A DNA stretch of 64,000 nucleotides from Hymenobacter negativus (GTDB lineage: Bacteria; Bacteroidota; Bacteroidia; Cytophagales; Hymenobacteraceae), in the NCBI RefSeq assembly GCF_017571495.1, contig NZ_JAGETZ010000006.1, forward strand, positions 242,141-306,140. Reading direction: 5' to 3'. The translations under genes were made by a program, and so were the position numbers. Shown here piece after piece: positions 33,647 to 41,581 of this stretch (its first letter is position 1; the number at the start of each line of letters is the position of its first letter). Below the pieces are notes generated by a model, which was not told the DNA's origin, did no database searches, and saw only the letters and a list, made by a program, of their open reading frames with translations.

Positions 33647-34936
33647 ATGGCAGCCCACACCGTTTATAAAGAGCCAGCCCCGCTCCTCGACCGCGAAAAC
33701 CCGCTGGAATCCATGATGTCGCGTTTCAACATCGCAGCTGAAATCCTCGGCTTGGATGACGAAACCTACAACGTTCTCAAAGCGCCCGATAAGCAGGTCA
33801 TCGTGAACCTGCCCGTGACGATGGACGACGGCAAGCTGCGCGTGTTCGAAGGGTACCGCGTGATTCACAACACTATTCTTGGCCCTTCGAAAGGCGGCAT
33901 CCGCTACGACAAGCACGTGCACCTCGACGAGGTGAAGGCGCTTGCGGCCTGGATGACCTGGAAGTGTGCCGTAGTTGATATTCCTTACGGCGGTGCCAAG
34001 GGCGGCATCATTTGCGACCCCACCACCATGAGTCCCGGCGAGCTGGAGCGCCTAACCCGCGCCTACACGCTGGCCCTGAAAGACGTTTTTGGCCCCGACC
34101 GCGACATTCCGGCCCCCGACATGGGCACCGGCCCCCGCGAAATGGCCTGGTTGATGGACGAATTCTCCAAAACCGTGGGTATGACTTCGCCTGCCGTGGT
34201 CACGGGCAAGCCTCTGGTAATGGGTGGCTCGCTGGGCCGCACCGAAGCCACTGGCCGCGGCGTCATGGTTTCGACGCTAGCCGCGCTGAGCAAGCTCGGC
34301 CTGAAGCCGACGGATGTTTCGGCTGCCGTGCAGGGTTTCGGCAACGTGGGTTCCTGGGCTGCCAAGCTGTTGAGCGAAAAAGGCGTAAAAATCAAGGCGG
34401 TGAGCGACGTTTCAGGCGCGTACTGGAACGACAACGGCATCAACATCGACGAAGCCATTGCCTATAAAAATGCCCACAACGGTCGTCTCGACGGCTACAC
34501 CGGTGCCACCCTCATGGACAACGCCGACGACCTGCTGACCACCGATGTAGAGGTGCTGGTGCCCGCCGCCGTAGAAGATGTCATCACCGAACACAACGCC
34601 GGCGACATCAAGGCCAAGCTCATCGTAGAAGGCGCTAACGGCCCCACGTCGGCTTCGGCCGACCCGATTATTAACGAGAAGGGCATCATGGTGGTGCCGG
34701 ACATTCTGGCCAACTCAGGCGGCGTTACGGTGTCTTACTTCGAGTGGGTGCAAAACAAGCAGGGCTTCAAGTGGACCGAGGAAATGGTGACCGAGCGCGC
34801 CGACCGCATCATGACCGACGCATTCAACAAGGTGTACGCTACCAGCCAGAAATATAAGATTCCGATGCGCATCGCGGCTTATGTGGTGAGCATCGATAAA
34901 GTAGCCCAGACCTACAAGTTCCGCGGCGGCTTCTAG
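33647..34936 (+). CDS. gdhA: Glutamate dehydrogenase (Glu/Leu/Phe/Val family)
   Basis: 429 residues. Reversible oxidative deamination of glutamate to 2-oxoglutarate. The catalytic region is KCAVVDIPYGGAKGGIICDP (active-site Lys in GGAKGG), with PAPDMGTGPREMAWLMDE and the NAD(P) Rossmann motif VQGFGNVGSWAAKLL. The length fits the hexameric 420-430 residue class found in many Bacteroidetes. It stands alone with its own -7 box and a terminator after it. Cofactor preference is not determined here. Confidence 0.9.
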   Translation: MAAHTVYKEPAPLLDRENPLESMMSRFNIAAEILGLDDETYNVLKAPDKQVIVNLPVTMDDGKLRVFEGYRVIHNTILGPSKGGIRYDKHVHLDEVKALAAWMTWKCAVVDIPYGGAKGGIICDPTTMSPGELERLTRAYTLALKDVFGPDRDIPAPDMGTGPREMAWLMDEFSKTVGMTSPAVVTGKPLVMGGSLGRTEATGRGVMVSTLAALSKLGLKPTDVSAAVQGFGNVGSWAAKLLSEKGVKIKAVSDVSGAYWNDNGINIDEAIAYKNAHNGRLDGYTGATLMDNADDLLTTDVEVLVPAAVEDVITEHNAGDIKAKLIVEGANGPTSASADPIINEKGIMVVPDILANSGGVTVSYFEWVQNKQGFKWTEEMVTERADRIMTDAFNKVYATSQKYKIPMRIAAYVVSIDKVAQTYKFRGGF

Positions 34937-35005
34937 AATCAGATTTTCGACAGATTTTAGGGGCTTCGCATTTTTTTTGTGCGTTCTTCCGTAATTGCTC
35001 TTTGA

Positions 35006-35035
35006 AAAGGCACGGGCCGCTCGGTTCGTGCCTTT
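35006..35035 (+). terminator. Terminator after gdhA
   Basis: A 9-bp stem AAAGGCACG / CGTGCCTTT with a 12-base loop, 70 bp past the gdhA stop, followed by TCTAATTT. Confidence 0.6.
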
Positions 35036-35171
35036 CTAATTTCTGTGCCGACCTTTGCTCACGCAAGCCGTGGGCAGGTAGCCATTCGGTTCGTTAATCC
35101 CCCTTTTAAGGCTGCTAAATAGCTTTTTCATTTGAAACAGAGTTTATAAAATCTGCTTCGATTCGCCGTAT

Positions 35172-35834
35172 ATGAAGATTCATAAAGAAGGACGACGCAT
35201 CCTGTTTGTTACGCTGCTGATTTTGTTGGCGCTCAACTTGCTGGTATTTCAATTCAACAAGGGCGCTGACCTCGTGAATCGGCTGTTTGCCGGCGCCACG
35301 GTCATTATCTTTTTGTTGATTCTACAGTTTTTTCGCAGCCCATTCCGGCACATGTTCACCCACGAGGACCTGCTGCTGGCTCCCGCCGATGGCAAGGTGG
35401 TGGTAATCGAGAATGTGTTCGAGCCCGAGTATTTTGAGGATGAGCGCAAGCAAATCAGCATCTTCATGTCGCCTATCAACGTGCACGTTACCCGCAACCC
35501 CATTTCGGGATTGGTGAAATACTTCAAGTATCACCCCGGTAACTACCTCGTGGCCTGGCACCCCAAAAGCAGCACGCAAAATGAGCGCACCACTGTGGTG
35601 GTAGAGTCTGATGCCGGCCCACTGGTGCTCTTCCGGCAGATTGCCGGTGCCATGGCCCGTCGCATTGTGTGGTACGTGAACGAGGGCGACGAAGTGAGCC
35701 AGGGCGAGGAATTCGGTTTCATCAAGTTCGGCTCCCGCGTTGATGTCTTTGTGCCGCTCGACACCGAAGTGAAGGTGGAGTTGGGCCAGAAGGTGAAGGG
35801 CGGCGAGACCGTTATTTGCCAGCTTAAGGTCTGA
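35172..35834 (+). CDS. psd: Phosphatidylserine decarboxylase (short type)
   Basis: 220 residues of the short, archaeal-type Psd family. Two N-terminal helices precede LLLAPADGKVVVIENV, ISIFMSPINVHVTRNPISG and the self-cleavage site in GFIKFGSRVDVFVP, where the Ser of Gly-Ser becomes the pyruvoyl cofactor. It converts phosphatidylserine to phosphatidylethanolamine. With cdsA nearby it points to a local phospholipid group; pssA is not in the window. Its stop codon is the first triplet of a long inverted repeat. Confidence 0.9.
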   Translation: MKIHKEGRRILFVTLLILLALNLLVFQFNKGADLVNRLFAGATVIIFLLILQFFRSPFRHMFTHEDLLLAPADGKVVVIENVFEPEYFEDERKQISIFMSPINVHVTRNPISGLVKYFKYHPGNYLVAWHPKSSTQNERTTVVVESDAGPLVLFRQIAGAMARRIVWYVNEGDEVSQGEEFGFIKFGSRVDVFVPLDTEVKVELGQKVKGGETVICQLKV

Positions 35835-36004
35835 ACCACGGATTGACGCGGATTTTTCGGATTTCACGGATTTTGTGGACGGCTGAAGAGTCTCTTCCAA
35901 AGCGAAAGGCCACTCATTGAGTGGCCTTTTTTTATCTCAGATGGATAAGCTCATCGTCGACAAAATCCGTGAAATCCAAAAAATCCGCGTCAATCCGTGG
36001 TTCA
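35832..36004. repeat. Long inverted repeat with central terminator, psd to GSP-like gene
   Basis: Arms 35832-35880 and 35956-36004 are 49 bases long and complementary with two mismatches; they contain GACGCGGATTTTTCGGAT and CACGGATTTTGT, a sequence type widely repeated in Bacteroidetes. The arms begin on the stop codon of psd and of the convergent gene. Between them (35905-35933) is a normal hairpin (AAAGGCCACT stem) followed by seven T. Confidence 0.85.
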
Positions 36005-37180
36005 GGTGAGAATGTGCGGCACGAATTCCGATAGGTTGGTAATCAGGCTGGCGTCGCGCCGGAAACCAATGGCGCAGGCCTCTCCGGCCCAGAATACGCC
36101 GGCCTGGTAGCGGCGGCCTTGAGCGTCGGTGGGAAGCTCGGCCCATTGTTGGTAGAGCTGAGGCTGCTGGCCGAACTCGCCGGGAATCTTGGTCGTGGTC
36201 TGGCCATCGGGCTGGATTTCGGCCACGTTCTGTCCCTCACGGCCTAATATGGGCTTGCGCACCTGGTGGCCTGCCAGCGGTTGCAAGCTGGCTTCGAGTA
36301 ACAGTGGGTGGTGCGGAAATACCTTCCACAAGTGCGCCAGCAGGCCCTTGCTCTGGAAAATGAGACTGTAGGCCGGGTTGGCTATTATTACGTTGCGGGT
36401 GAGCAGTAGGTCAGTCAGGTCGGCGGTTAGGGCCGGCTCTTCTTCCGCCAGAATCTCCCACGGCACCAGTTTGAACAAAAAATCGAACCGCTGCCATTGG
36501 CCCGGCACGGTTTCGGCCCACACGCCCCGGTCCTCGCCATCCACAGACACCCGTATATCGTCTACAGAGCAAATGTAGGTATCGGCAAAGCCCGCTACGC
36601 GGGCCGCTTCAGCTAGTACGGCGCAGTTGGCGGCGTCTTCGGCGCTGTCGGGCAGGTGCACGAGCAGAAGCGTGGCCCGAAGCTCGTTGTTAAGCCCGCG
36701 CCAGTGGCGGAATTGGTCTTCGAGGCATTCAAACAGGCCGTTGGCCTGACGGTCATCGTCGGCCTGGCCAGCCGCTATCAGACTGGCCCATTGCACCACA
36801 CTGGTTTCGGGCAGGCTGGTAGCCGTGTCGGCATTGAATTCCAGTAGTTTGGGACCCTCCGCAGTCAGGGCTAGGTCGAAGCGGCCGTAGAGATGCCAGT
36901 GCCGCTCGTCGTTCCAGGAGTGGCGCACGGCAGCCCACAAGTTGGGCGCAATTGCCAGTTGTTGGAGCAGGTCATCCGGAATCGGGTCTGGAATGGCTTG
37001 CACCAGCATGTCGTAAAGCGTGTCGGCGGCTTGCAGCAGGGTTTCGGCGTCGCTTTCTGATAGCTGCACTGCCTCGCGGGCTACGTAGTGCTGGCAGGCA
37101 TCTTCAATGGCCCAGTCCCAGTCCAAGGCCCGCACAGCAGGCGCCACATCGCCGGTGAGGGGGAGGAGGTTGATGTTCAT
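36002..37180 (-). CDS. Glutathionylspermidine synthase-like ATP-grasp ligase (YgiC/YjfC type)
   Basis: 392 residues. The fold of the GSP synthetase C-terminal domain is seen in YGRFDLALTAEGPKLLEFNADTATSLPETSVVQW, IWVGDD-like SVDDIRVSVDGED, KLVPWEILAEEEPALT, IANPAYSLIFQSKGLLAHLW and KPILGREGQNV. Stand-alone members (YgiC, YjfC) lack the amidase domain and their true substrate is unknown; they ligate amines or peptides with ATP. A lipoprotein resembling YgiB lies 45 bp upstream on the same strand, as in the E. coli ygiBC pair. Ligase function is family-based. Confidence 0.85.
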   Translation of the reverse strand: MNINLLPLTGDVAPAVRALDWDWAIEDACQHYVAREAVQLSESDAETLLQAADTLYDMLVQAIPDPIPDDLLQQLAIAPNLWAAVRHSWNDERHWHLYGRFDLALTAEGPKLLEFNADTATSLPETSVVQWASLIAAGQADDDRQANGLFECLEDQFRHWRGLNNELRATLLLVHLPDSAEDAANCAVLAEAARVAGFADTYICSVDDIRVSVDGEDRGVWAETVPGQWQRFDFLFKLVPWEILAEEEPALTADLTDLLLTRNVIIANPAYSLIFQSKGLLAHLWKVFPHHPLLLEASLQPLAGHQVRKPILGREGQNVAEIQPDGQTTTKIPGEFGQQPQLYQQWAELPTDAQGRRYQAGVFWAGEACAIGFRRDASLITNLSEFVPHILT

Positions 37181-37225
37181 TGTTGAAGCGCAGGATACAG
37201 GGATATTACCATGACGTTCTTTAAC

Positions 37226-37906
37226 CTATCCGCCAAAACCCCGGAAACCGCCACGGCTGCCAAAGCCACTGCTGCGGCCGGCGGGCGCACTGCTCCGAAA
37301 GCTGGGGCGCGGCGACGAGCGCAGCGTCGAGCGGCTTTCCTGCACGCCCGCCGTGGGCGAAGTGCGGCCCCCGCTGAAGCCGCGCCCGAAGAAGCCCCGG
37401 CCACGCTGGCGTTCGTCGGCCACGGTCGTGCGCCAGCCTTGGTTCTGCTGGACCAGGGCGGGGTTGGCATAGTAGCCGGGGTTGGGCGTCATGTAGCGGC
37501 CGGCCATGAAGCCAATGCCGCTCCACATCAGCACGTTCATCATGCCATTGCCCTGGGCGCGGTTTTCGGGGTTTTGGCGGCTGTAATCCTGCATCTGGCG
37601 TTGCAAGGCCTGGCCCTGAAGGGTGTCGGTTTTGCCATCGGCGTGGTGCAGGATGGCGGCCACTTCCTCCTTGCCCGCCGGGCGCTCGGCGGTGATTTTC
37701 CATTCGCCGGGCTGCACTTCGGTCATCTCCGTGATGACGCCCTGGCTGTAGGTTTGGCCATCCCAGCTGGCTTCGGCGCCGTTTTCATCCGTACTGCTTT
37801 CGTCGTTGGAGGAGCAGGCGGGCAAGGTGAGGCCGAGGCTGCCAGCGGCGGCCAGCAGCAGCACGTTGCGGCGCCAGTTGCCGAGCGGGTGAAAGTGTCG
37901 TTTCAT
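37226..37906 (-). CDS. YgiB-like lipoprotein partner of the GSP-like ligase
   Basis: 226 residues from the ATG at 37906 (KRHFHPLGNWRRNVLLLAA..., lipobox LTLPAC). An acidic linker follows, then ASWDGQTYSQGVITEMTEVQPGEWKITAERP. The middle holds MMNVLMWSGIGFMAGRYMTP and the end is Gly/Ser/Arg-rich (SGFGSRGGFRGFGG). This layout, a lipoprotein with a short Gly/Met hydrophobic stretch and an SRGGFG tail beside a GSP-like ligase, is that of YgiB (DUF1190) in E. coli. Sequence identity looks low, so this is an analogy by architecture and neighbourhood. Confidence 0.65.
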   Translation of the reverse strand: MKRHFHPLGNWRRNVLLLAAAGSLGLTLPACSSNDESSTDENGAEASWDGQTYSQGVITEMTEVQPGEWKITAERPAGKEEVAAILHHADGKTDTLQGQALQRQMQDYSRQNPENRAQGNGMMNVLMWSGIGFMAGRYMTPNPGYYANPALVQQNQGWRTTVADERQRGRGFFGRGFSGGRTSPTAGVQESRSTLRSSPRPSFRSSAPAGRSSGFGSRGGFRGFGG

Positions 37907-37941
37907 AGCAAGATTGAAGAAGAGGCGCGATTGAAAACCTA

Positions 37942-38424
37942 TTAAAACCATGTGGCTGCCAGCTGCATCAACTGCTCTAGCGCCGTTTGGTCGTCCAGGT
38001 CGAAGTCGTTGAGCTGGTCACTGTCTACATCGAGTACAGCCACGACCTGACCATTTTTGAAGATGGGAACCACAATTTCTGATTTCGAGTCAGAGCTGCA
38101 GGCAATATGACCGGGAAATTCCTCCACATCGGGCACAAGAATGGTTTGCGCCTGAGCCCAACTGGCGCCGCATACGCCCTTGCCGTGTCGGATGCGGGTG
38201 CAGGCAATCGGACCTTGGAATGGGCCAAGCACCAGTTCATCGCCCTTCACCAAATAAAATCCCACCCAGAAAAAGCCGAACGCCTGGCGCAACGCGGCAG
38301 CCGTATTGGCCAGATTGGCGGTAAGGTCGGGCTCGCCGGTGGTGAGGGCCTCTATTTGGGGCAGGAGCTGTTGGTACTGTCCGGCTTTGGTGAGCGTGGT
38401 GTCGAGGGCGAGGGTTTCGGCCAT
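37942..38424 (-). CDS. Free methionine-(R)-sulfoxide reductase (GAF type)
   Basis: 160 residues from the ATG at 38424; the frame extends to 38493 without similarity. A single GAF domain with the three Cys of fRMsr: GKGVCGASWA, GHIACSSDSKSEIVVP (one Cys) and ACTRIRHG before them. FWVGFYLVKGDELVLGPFQG is the characteristic start. It reduces free Met-R-sulfoxide using thioredoxin. oxyR and katA lie 6 kb away on the same side, but no direct link is shown. It follows the three-gene operon by 68 bp on the same strand. Confidence 0.85.
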   Translation of the reverse strand: MAETLALDTTLTKAGQYQQLLPQIEALTTGEPDLTANLANTAAALRQAFGFFWVGFYLVKGDELVLGPFQGPIACTRIRHGKGVCGASWAQAQTILVPDVEEFPGHIACSSDSKSEIVVPIFKNGQVVAVLDVDSDQLNDFDLDDQTALEQLMQLAATWF

Positions 38425-38492
38425 GAGAAAGTAGTTGGAAGAGAATGGGGCGGAGAAACTGCAGTAGTAGAATCGGCGAGTTTGCCGAAACA

Positions 38493-39707
38493 TTACAGCT
38501 CCGGCAGCCCAGCACCGGAGCTGCTAGTGCTAAACTGGCAGCTGGCAAACTCAGTTTCGAGAAGCTCGGATAAAGCGGTGGGCACAATTGCCCGTAGCTG
38601 GTTGTCATGCCAGCAGGGCAGCAGCCCATCGGGCAGTTGGTCGAGACAGGTAACGAGCAAATGCTTACGCAGGCCGGTTGATATAGTAGCATCACACGCC
38701 AGCGCATAATTAAGCAGCTCTACCGACAGCGGCCCAGTGCGGAAATGCCCCTGATAATCGTTGAGCTGGTTGGTTTCGTCCCTGTTATTGATGAGGGAAA
38801 CTTCTGCCTCGTGGGGGAAGGGACCGGCTCCGTGTCGGGTATGGTAGGCGCGGGTGATGTAGTGGACCTCTGCCTTTGCAGCGAGGTCAGGCTGGTTGCG
38901 TTGCAGCAGCGCCAGCGCATTGGTCGTGGTGGTGTGGCTGCGTGTAACGTGCGGAAACAGGCCAAAATCCATGTCGAGCAACACGCCCTGTGCCCCTTCA
39001 AAAATGAACGCCTGCCAGGTAGAAGCTGGGCCGAAGACATCTGCTTCGTTGACGAGCTGAATGACTTGTTCCCCATGCAGTCGCACCAGCGCTTCGGCAT
39101 ATGCTCCAAAACGCTGGTCCTCGGCGTCGTGGTCGAATTGGTCGAAATCGACGGTGGTTTCGGTCTGAATCCGGGTTCGGTAGTGGGCCCGAATTTGGCG
39201 CAGCTTGTGGCCATACACGGTGGGAAACCGCAAATCCTGCGCATAAAGGCGCAGCGGGGTTTGCTCATGCCGCTCGATGGTGGCTCCGAATCCCAGGCCG
39301 CAACTGCCGTGACGGGCCGCGCCGCGCGTGGTTTCGAGGGCGCGGTTGTAGAGCACATCGTAGTGCGTAGTCACAGGGCAGCGGGCATCCACCAACAGGC
39401 GTGGCTGCACGCCTGCAGCTTGCAGGGCGGCGTATTCCTTGAGCACCGAGCCCGGCGAGAACGTGCAGTATTCCGACCAGTAGGTAGGCACCCCGCGCAA
39501 GGTGCCGGCCCCGAAATTGGAAAACACGTGGCGCTGACCGGCCGCTGTGGTCACAGTGTGGCCGGCCTGGTGGCCACCGTTGAAGCGCACCACCAGCGGT
39601 TGGCGGCCTTGGGCAAGGGCCCGACCACAGAGCCAATCCGTAGCCAAGCCCTTGCCTTCATCGCCAAATCCCAGCCCGACGACAATGTGTGCTTCTTTTG
39701 TTATCAA
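38493..39707 (-). CDS. Divergent adenylosuccinate synthetase-like ligase (gene 3 of triad)
   Basis: 404 residues with the PurA fold: GLGFGDEGKG (Asp16 = catalytic Asp13 of E. coli), NGGHQAGHT (His46 = His41), FEGAQGVLLDMDFGLFPHVT, and RAYHTRHGAGPFP. It is not the housekeeping enzyme. The aspartate-binding loop TTGRRRR is replaced by YQGHFR (318-323), the IMP-loop GTTGRGIGPAYEDK by HGSCGLGFGATIERHE, and the guanine-recognition TKLD by TCLD (353-356). It should thus still activate a nucleotide-like carbonyl by phosphorylation, but with another co-substrate. The start is 2 bp after the vWA stop, so it is translated with it. Product unknown. Confidence 0.8.
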   Translation of the reverse strand: MITKEAHIVVGLGFGDEGKGLATDWLCGRALAQGRQPLVVRFNGGHQAGHTVTTAAGQRHVFSNFGAGTLRGVPTYWSEYCTFSPGSVLKEYAALQAAGVQPRLLVDARCPVTTHYDVLYNRALETTRGAARHGSCGLGFGATIERHEQTPLRLYAQDLRFPTVYGHKLRQIRAHYRTRIQTETTVDFDQFDHDAEDQRFGAYAEALVRLHGEQVIQLVNEADVFGPASTWQAFIFEGAQGVLLDMDFGLFPHVTRSHTTTTNALALLQRNQPDLAAKAEVHYITRAYHTRHGAGPFPHEAEVSLINNRDETNQLNDYQGHFRTGPLSVELLNYALACDATISTGLRKHLLVTCLDQLPDGLLPCWHDNQLRAIVPTALSELLETEFASCQFSTSSSGAGLPEL

Positions 39708-39709
39708 CC

Positions 39710-40648
39710 TTATAGCTTGAAGATGCCGCCCAAAAAGCTGCTCTTCTTATCCGTAGTGGTGAGACCTTTGGTGACGTGCACCAGTGCATTTTCCACGGTG
39801 CCAGCAATGCCTTTGTCGAACGAGGCCAGAATGTCTTGCAGCTCTACGCCATGCACCAGGGCGACGGCGGTGGCAATGGTTTCGGCAATGGCATTGTAGT
39901 CATTAAGTACAATGAGCCGCTCGGTCAGCATCTTCTTCCAGTAGCCCAGTACTTTGGGGTCGTCGCGGTAGCTGCCCTCGTTCACGTGGATGTGGAAAAC
40001 GTGGTAGGTGCGCTGCACTTCTTCGAGCAGCTGCTGGTCGGTCACGTCCTCGGCCTCGGCGTAGCCCATGATGGCCTTGAGGGCGCTGGCTTGCAGCACA
40101 TCCCAGGCTGCCTCGTCGCCGATGGTGAAAAGAAAACCTTTCTGGCCGCGCTTCTCGAAGCAGTCGCACGACGTGTGCCGGGCCGCAAACAGCCAGGCTA
40201 GCGTGTAAGATTCGCGGTTCTGGCCCCCGCCGTTGCCTTCCAAATAGATGTCGGTCAGCCATTGGTCCAGCTCGGCGGTGCCGCTCTCAAACTGGCCCAC
40301 CTGCAGCGGATAGTTATCAGAATGATGGTCGCCGATGCCGCCGAACAGAATCTGGGGATGCGGTACGCCGTGGTCGATGAGCGTGTTCATCAGCGGGCCC
40401 AGCTTTTCGCGCACTAGCACCTCGGGGATGCGGCCCATGCTCCCGGTTTCGTCTAGGAATACGGCAATAGATAGCGACTCCGGGTGAATATCGGAGTCAC
40501 GGCTTTCCCGGAATTTCACCCCCTTGGGTAGCATCTGGTCGCTGGCGCGGCCGGTGCGGTTGTTGGTGAAAATATCATCCGCGCTGGCACCCACCCGGGT
40601 GTCTTTGAGGAAGTCATACGCATCGTCCGACCATTTTGTGTAGCCCAT
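39710..40648 (-). CDS. vWA-domain protein with MIDAS motif (gene 2 of triad)
   Basis: 312 residues. The MIDAS metal site is DETGS (Asp66, Thr68, Ser70) in LSIAVFLDETGSMGRIPEV, with a later Asp in FGGIGDHHSDNYPLQ. GGGQNRESYTLAWLFAARHT and QKGFLFTIGDEAAW continue the Rossmann-like vWA fold. A C-terminal helical part ends with a Phe/Leu/Gly tail (SSFLGGIFKL). vWA proteins serve as metal-dependent scaffolds, as TerY does in stress-response loci. No signal or membrane segment, so cytosolic. It is 4 bp after the J-domain gene and 2 bp before the PurA-like gene. Confidence 0.8.
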   Translation of the reverse strand: MGYTKWSDDAYDFLKDTRVGASADDIFTNNRTGRASDQMLPKGVKFRESRDSDIHPESLSIAVFLDETGSMGRIPEVLVREKLGPLMNTLIDHGVPHPQILFGGIGDHHSDNYPLQVGQFESGTAELDQWLTDIYLEGNGGGQNRESYTLAWLFAARHTSCDCFEKRGQKGFLFTIGDEAAWDVLQASALKAIMGYAEAEDVTDQQLLEEVQRTYHVFHIHVNEGSYRDDPKVLGYWKKMLTERLIVLNDYNAIAETIATAVALVHGVELQDILASFDKGIAGTVENALVHVTKGLTTTDKKSSFLGGIFKL

Positions 40649-40652
40649 GAGA

Positions 40653-41537
40653 TTAAAGGTTTAAAGGGTGAAATTCGCGTTTTGGGTAAAGCTGCTTTAG
40701 TAACTTACGGTAATCGGTGAAAGCCGTGTAGGCATTGTGCCGGGGCGTGAGCAGGAAGTCCACCAGCCGCTCGTCCACGGTGGCGCGCAGGCGCACACCA
40801 TTGCCCGAGGCGTCGCCGAGCAGGCACACGGCCGTGCGCTGCGCCAGGGCCAGGTCGATGCCCGGTAAGGCGCGCTTGTCGGCAAACACGGCATCGGGGT
40901 ACCACAGCCGATACTTGCCCGAAATGGTGGTTAGCGTCCCATTCAGCCGGGCCATATGATAGAACGACAGGCACACCAGCCCGTGCGTTTCGGGCACCAG
41001 CGCCAGCGACTCCGGGTTGAAGCCGGCGTGGCAAAAGCCGCTTTGGTGCAGCCAGGCCACCAACTCCAGCAGGCGGCTCAACACCCAGGCCACGTGGTGC
41101 GGCGGCAGCACCAGCCCGGCCAGCGGCACCACCCGGACGGGCGTAGTAGCCACCAGGTTGGCACCGTCCCAGGTAAGGCTGCCCGGCAGGTATTTATGGA
41201 AGTGCTGAGCCGCCGGGTCGCGCAGGGCCAGCAGGCGCTCATAGTTGTGTTGGGACTGACGCAGCAGGGTCGGGTCGCCTTCGAAGCGCAGCTGATTGTT
41301 GGGGAGCACGCGCAGCGGGCCGGCATCGTCGGTGAGGCGCAAGGCGGCTTCTAGTTCCTCTACGTAAATGTTGAGGCGGGCCACGGCGTCGGTGGCATAC
41401 GGCAGCTTGCACACATCGGGGTGCAGCAGCTTGAGGTAGGCGAGGTACTCTTTTCGGAAATTAGCGCGGCTAAAAACGTCGTCCGGCTTGTGAGAAGCGA
41501 GGATTTTGGAAAGCAGCGATTGAGCATCCATACGCAC
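40653..41537 (-). CDS. J-domain-like protein fused to a pseudokinase-like domain (gene 1 of triad)
   Basis: 294 residues. Near the N-terminus EYLAYLKLLHPDVCK carries the HPD motif (39-41) of J-domains, which stimulate Hsp70 ATPases, inside a short helical bundle. From ~120 on the pattern is that of a protein-kinase C-lobe: VLSRLLELVAWLHQSGFCHAGFNPESLAL aligns with the kinase catalytic loop (HGDIKPENLLL), but the catalytic Asp is replaced (HAG) and no DFG is seen, so it should be a pseudokinase. First gene of the tight operon with the vWA and PurA-like proteins. The Met at 41531 is an equal start. Confidence 0.7.
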   Translation of the reverse strand: MRMDAQSLLSKILASHKPDDVFSRANFRKEYLAYLKLLHPDVCKLPYATDAVARLNIYVEELEAALRLTDDAGPLRVLPNNQLRFEGDPTLLRQSQHNYERLLALRDPAAQHFHKYLPGSLTWDGANLVATTPVRVVPLAGLVLPPHHVAWVLSRLLELVAWLHQSGFCHAGFNPESLALVPETHGLVCLSFYHMARLNGTLTTISGKYRLWYPDAVFADKRALPGIDLALAQRTAVCLLGDASGNGVRLRATVDERLVDFLLTPRHNAYTAFTDYRKLLKQLYPKREFHPLNL

Positions 41538-41581
41538 ACAGAAAGGGAAGGGACGAGCCGGGCGGCGGACCGGCCGCCAAG

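Noticed and set aside
38493..39707. Phage-type PurZ (diaminopurine synthesis)
   Set aside because: The catalytic Asp that PurZ lacks is present (GDEGKG) and there are no phage genes nearby.
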